A stretch of 33,755 nt of DNA from a virus. Where the stretch lies: the IMG/VR virus record IMGVR_UViG_3300037041_001145, positions 1 through 33,755 of that record; one strand, given 5' to 3'. Shown here in pieces: positions 32,560 to 33,755 of this stretch. The notes below the pieces were generated by a model. That model did no database searches, had not been told where the DNA came from, and was given only the letters and a program-made list of their open reading frames with translations. Made by a program: the position numbers and the translations under genes. Within the stretch, counting starts at the first letter, position 1. Every line of letters begins with the position of its first letter.

Positions 32560-32814
32560 TTAATTTATTTGGTCATACGTAAGTAAAAAGATATCAGGCT
32601 TACACGCATAAAACTCATCTTTAATACCTTTAATAATATAGTCTCCTATTGTTGCTGTCATGGGACCTTCTAGAGTACTTACTGCAAGTACTACCATTTT
32701 GTTTCTTTCATAACTAAAACAGCTTGGGGAAAATGCTAAGATCTCATTTAAATTAGTACCGACCCATTGTAAGGCTTCAATCTCAATGGGTTTTTTTACA
32801 TATCTATGTATCAT
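32560..32814 (-). CDS. PGDYG-like small phage protein
   Basis: 84 residues. The first part (RYVKKPIEIEALQWVGTN) and the last part (TATIGDYIIKGIKDEFYACK and PDIFLLTYD) are the typical ends of a very common phage protein of unknown function: ...KKPV.IEA.QW...N...TLEG.M.A..GD.IIKGV.GE.Y.CKPDIF...Y. It may bind nucleic acid or a host protein, but no role has been established that I know of. The start overlaps the upstream stop as ATGA. Confidence 0.85.
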   Translation of the reverse strand: MIHRYVKKPIEIEALQWVGTNLNEILAFSPSCFSYERNKMVVLAVSTLEGPMTATIGDYIIKGIKDEFYACKPDIFLLTYDQIN

Positions 32815-32993
32815 GCGTCATACTTTTTAACATCAAGATTTTCTACTTCATTATCTGAGTTAAGTAGATTATACTTGATTTGTTCTAAGATTCCAATGAC
32901 GGCCATCTTACCAGTCTCACCTGAATTTATTTCTACTTCTAATCCGCCACTTTCATGTAGGGATACTTTAATAAGTACTTTTGACTTTATCAT
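32811..32993 (-). CDS. 60-residue hypothetical protein, first gene of accessory operon
   Basis: 60 residues from the ATG at 32991-32993 (MIKSKVLIKVSLHESGGLEV). A longer reading from 33095 would start inside the terminator stem at 33061-33092 and is rejected. Beta-strand start then a helix (GKMAVIGILEQIKYNLLN) and acidic tail. A TATATTTG box lies 17 bases upstream. The TGA stop overlaps the next ATG. Unrecognised. Confidence 0.6.
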   Translation of the reverse strand: MIKSKVLIKVSLHESGGLEVEINSGETGKMAVIGILEQIKYNLLNSDNEVENLDVKKYDA

Positions 32994-33009
32994 ATTAATT
33001 TGGTTTTTA

Positions 33010-33017
33010 CAAATATA
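33010..33017 (-). promoter_or_regulatory. Candidate -7 box for the accessory operon
   Basis: Minus strand TATATTTG, an exact TAnnTTTG match, 17 bases before the ATG at 32993 and just past a terminator. A TTTG box at 19-21 bases upstream is missing (AGGT is there), so the call rests on the -7 box and position. Confidence 0.5.
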
Positions 33018-33058
33018 ATAAATTATTTTTTCCTGAACCTTATACAGAGACTTTAAAT

Positions 33059-33092
33059 AAAAAAAGGTCCTCAGTTTCCCAAAGACCTTTTT
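33059..33092 (-). terminator. Terminator upstream of the accessory operon
   Basis: AAAAAGGTC (33061-33069) pairs with GACCTTTTT (33084-33092); on the minus strand the stem ends in seven Ts. The plus strand also has a short T run, so it may work in both directions. It closes either the transcript of the two small genes upstream or the candidate small RNA. Confidence 0.85.
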
Positions 33093-33151
33093 CAAAACAA
33101 ATCAAAATAATGTAAAACATGTCAACCCAAAAGCAGAAAGAGGAGACATGT
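33059..33151 (-). ncRNA. Candidate small RNA with 5' hairpin and terminator
   Basis: Between the promoter-like boxes at 33152-33182 and the terminator at 33059-33092 lies a non-coding unit of about 90 bases. Its 5' end would fold with ACATGTC (33145-33151) against GACATGT (33117-33123) around a 21-base U/C-rich loop, then a single-stranded AU-rich linker, then the terminator stem. A promoter, two hairpins and no open reading frame are the marks of a small RNA. It could instead be only the 3' end of the upstream transcript. Confidence 0.4.
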
Positions 33152-33182
33152 CAAATATATGTATAATTTTTATATCTCCTAA
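33152..33182 (-). promoter_or_regulatory. Promoter-like boxes before the candidate small RNA, overlapping a palindrome
   Basis: Minus strand: TTAG (33179-33182), 19 bases, then TATATTTG (33152-33159), one base off the full consensus. The perfect 8-base palindrome GACATGTC (33145-33152) covers the expected transcription start, and ACATGTCA occurs again 29 bases away, so a regulator could bind here. Confidence 0.45.
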
Positions 33183-33198
33183 TTATTTTTAAAATAAT

Positions 33199-33339
33199 TT
33201 ATCTACCCTGTCCCTTATAAGCTTTTTTATAATTTTTACTTGACTTCATTTTACTTGATTTTGTTTTACTGTGTACCCCAGGGCGAGATACTGTGTGAGA
33301 ATTATAAGCTCTCAATACACTGTCTTTAACTTTTGCCAT
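33199..33339 (-). CDS. 46-residue Lys/Ser-rich protein conserved in crAss-like phages
   Basis: ATG at 33337-33339, TAA at 33199-33201. MAKVKDSVLRAYNSHTVSRP, then SKTKSSKMKSSKNYKKAYKG and a QGR end. I recognise this short basic sequence from crAss-like genomes. The strong positive charge and repeated SSK elements suggest contact with nucleic acid, perhaps inside the virion, like the small proteins at 11297-13396. It overlaps the upstream gene by 14 bases. Too short for most gene callers. Confidence 0.7.
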   Translation of the reverse strand: MAKVKDSVLRAYNSHTVSRPGVHSKTKSSKMKSSKNYKKAYKGQGR

Positions 33340-33517
33340 TTTTTTTAATTTTAATTTCCGCGGCCCACTCTAAAATATACTCCTCTATCTCCCTCTCTGA
33401 AAATCCTGATCTCATTACTGCAGCTTCAATAGCATACATAAAGTTATCTGTATCAGGTTCAGGTATAGGAACATTAACTACATATGTTTCTTTAACAAGC
33501 TCAACTATTATCTTCAT
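33326..33517 (-). CDS. 63-residue hypothetical protein
   Basis: Starts MKIIVELVKETYVVNVPIPE; a beta-strand pair is followed by helices (MYAIEAAVMRSGFSEREIEE, then YILEWAAEIKIKKNGKS). No known motif. A near-consensus -7 box, TATATTAG (33521-33528 on the minus strand), lies directly before the ATG, too close to leave a normal leader, so its transcript more likely starts further upstream in the G+C-rich stretch. Unrecognised; the overlap with the 46-residue gene supports it as real. Confidence 0.55.
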   Translation of the reverse strand: MKIIVELVKETYVVNVPIPEPDTDNFMYAIEAAVMRSGFSEREIEEYILEWAAEIKIKKNGKS

Positions 33518-33539
33518 ATACTAATATAATAAAAAAATT

Positions 33540-33755
33540 TAAATTTTGGGGGGGAGGTTTTATAATATATTAGAGAGGGTGATTACCCCCTAGCTAACAG
33601 CCCCCCGGCTACTGCCGCGTAGTGGGTACCCCCTATGCTCCGCAGGGCTCTTATCTGTGCACAGCATGGATAACTACTAAAAATTTCCCAGAGGAAATGT
33701 TTTCTTGCTACCATGCAAGTGCAAGAGCTACAACACAGCAGAGCTGAGTCATAGC
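33540..33755. other. G+C-rich non-coding stretch with many short hairpins
   Basis: Unlike the rest of the window it is rich in G and C runs (seven Gs at 33548-33554, five Cs at 33586-33590, six Cs at 33601-33606). TACCCCCTA occurs twice (33584-33592 and 33627-33635). Palindromes GGGTACCC (33624-33631) and CTGTGCACAG (33655-33664) and hairpins CTAC/GTAG (33609-33622 area), ATTTCC/GGAAAT (33683-33698, followed by Ts on the minus strand like a terminator) and CTTGC/GCAAG (33704-33719) are visible. Reading frames are short. It may be a structured RNA, an untranslated leader or a replication/packaging site; no tRNA could be read. Confidence 0.5.

Noticed and set aside
33000-33095. Longer start at 33095 for the 60-residue gene
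   Set aside because: The extra residues would be encoded by the terminator stem and promoter; the ATG at 32993 is used instead.
1-33755. Stop-codon reassignment (TAG or TGA read through), known in some crAss-like phages
   Set aside because: Large genes are open under the standard code, and TAA, TGA and TAG all end genes here with sensible junctions.
33540-33755. tRNA gene or CRISPR-like array in the G+C-rich stretch
   Set aside because: No T-arm GTTCGA-type sequence or cloverleaf could be read on either strand, and the repeated 9-mer occurs only twice.

Overview
The window is 33.8 kb of an A+T-rich, densely packed tailed-phage genome in which every gene I can support lies on the minus strand, so biological order runs from high to low coordinates. 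The order of its genes (HU/IHF-like protein, zinc-finger protein, PD-(D/E)XK nuclease, large terminase, portal, scaffold-like protein, major capsid protein, then ring proteins and cysteine-rich appendage proteins) and the look of the proteins match crAss-like phages (Crassvirales) that infect Bacteroidota. Three things support a Bacteroidota host: start codons preceded by A-rich leaders rather than Shine-Dalgarno sequences, promoter-like TAnnTTTG boxes (one with a TTTG box exactly 19 bases upstream), and small basic proteins of a kind I associate with these phages. All three stop codons are used as stops (for example TAG ends the portal gene, TGA ends the gene at 1034-1618), so I see no sign of the stop-codon reassignment known in some crAss-like phages. 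Family names come from memory and reading; no database was searched.

Layout in transcription order. (1) 33755-33540: an unusually G+C-rich non-coding stretch full of short hairpins, cut by the window edge. (2) 33517-31999: small early-type or accessory genes: two small unknowns, a promoter-hairpin-terminator unit that could be a small RNA, a PGDYG-like phage protein, a candidate Acb2/Tad1-type cyclic-nucleotide sponge, and a GroES-like co-chaperonin, closed by a terminator. (3) 31864-26927: fibre and spike genes (collagen-like plus YadA-like fibre, a fibre sharing its N-terminal anchor, coiled-coil fibre, beta-helix spike). (4) 26920-25201: lysis cassette with membrane proteins, an NlpC/P60-type endolysin and a cationic-helix protein, closed by a terminator at 25152-25182. 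(5) From a consensus promoter at 25110-25140: DNA packaging and capsid genes (wHTH, HU/IHF-like, Zn finger, nuclease, TerS candidate, TerL, portal, scaffold, major capsid protein), with a strong hairpin after the capsid gene. (6) 14425-10119: a post-capsid protein, an island of six small, mostly lysine-rich proteins, a ring protein and a Dps-like four-helix protein. (7) 10057-1: an abundant-looking virion protein followed by a second strong hairpin, then neck and appendage genes with a nucleotidyltransferase between them, and three ring/connector genes running off the window.

The genes together make, fill and release the particle: portal, scaffold and capsid protein build the head; TerL (with a candidate small subunit) packs DNA; ring proteins join head to tail; fibres and cysteine-rich adhesins bind the host; the lysis cassette frees progeny. 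Less expected are the putative counter-defence sponge, the pol-beta-type nucleotidyltransferase inside the tail block, the GroES-like protein, the Dps-like protein and the lysine-rich small-protein island. Many gene junctions overlap as TAATG or ATGA, which suggests translational coupling throughout.
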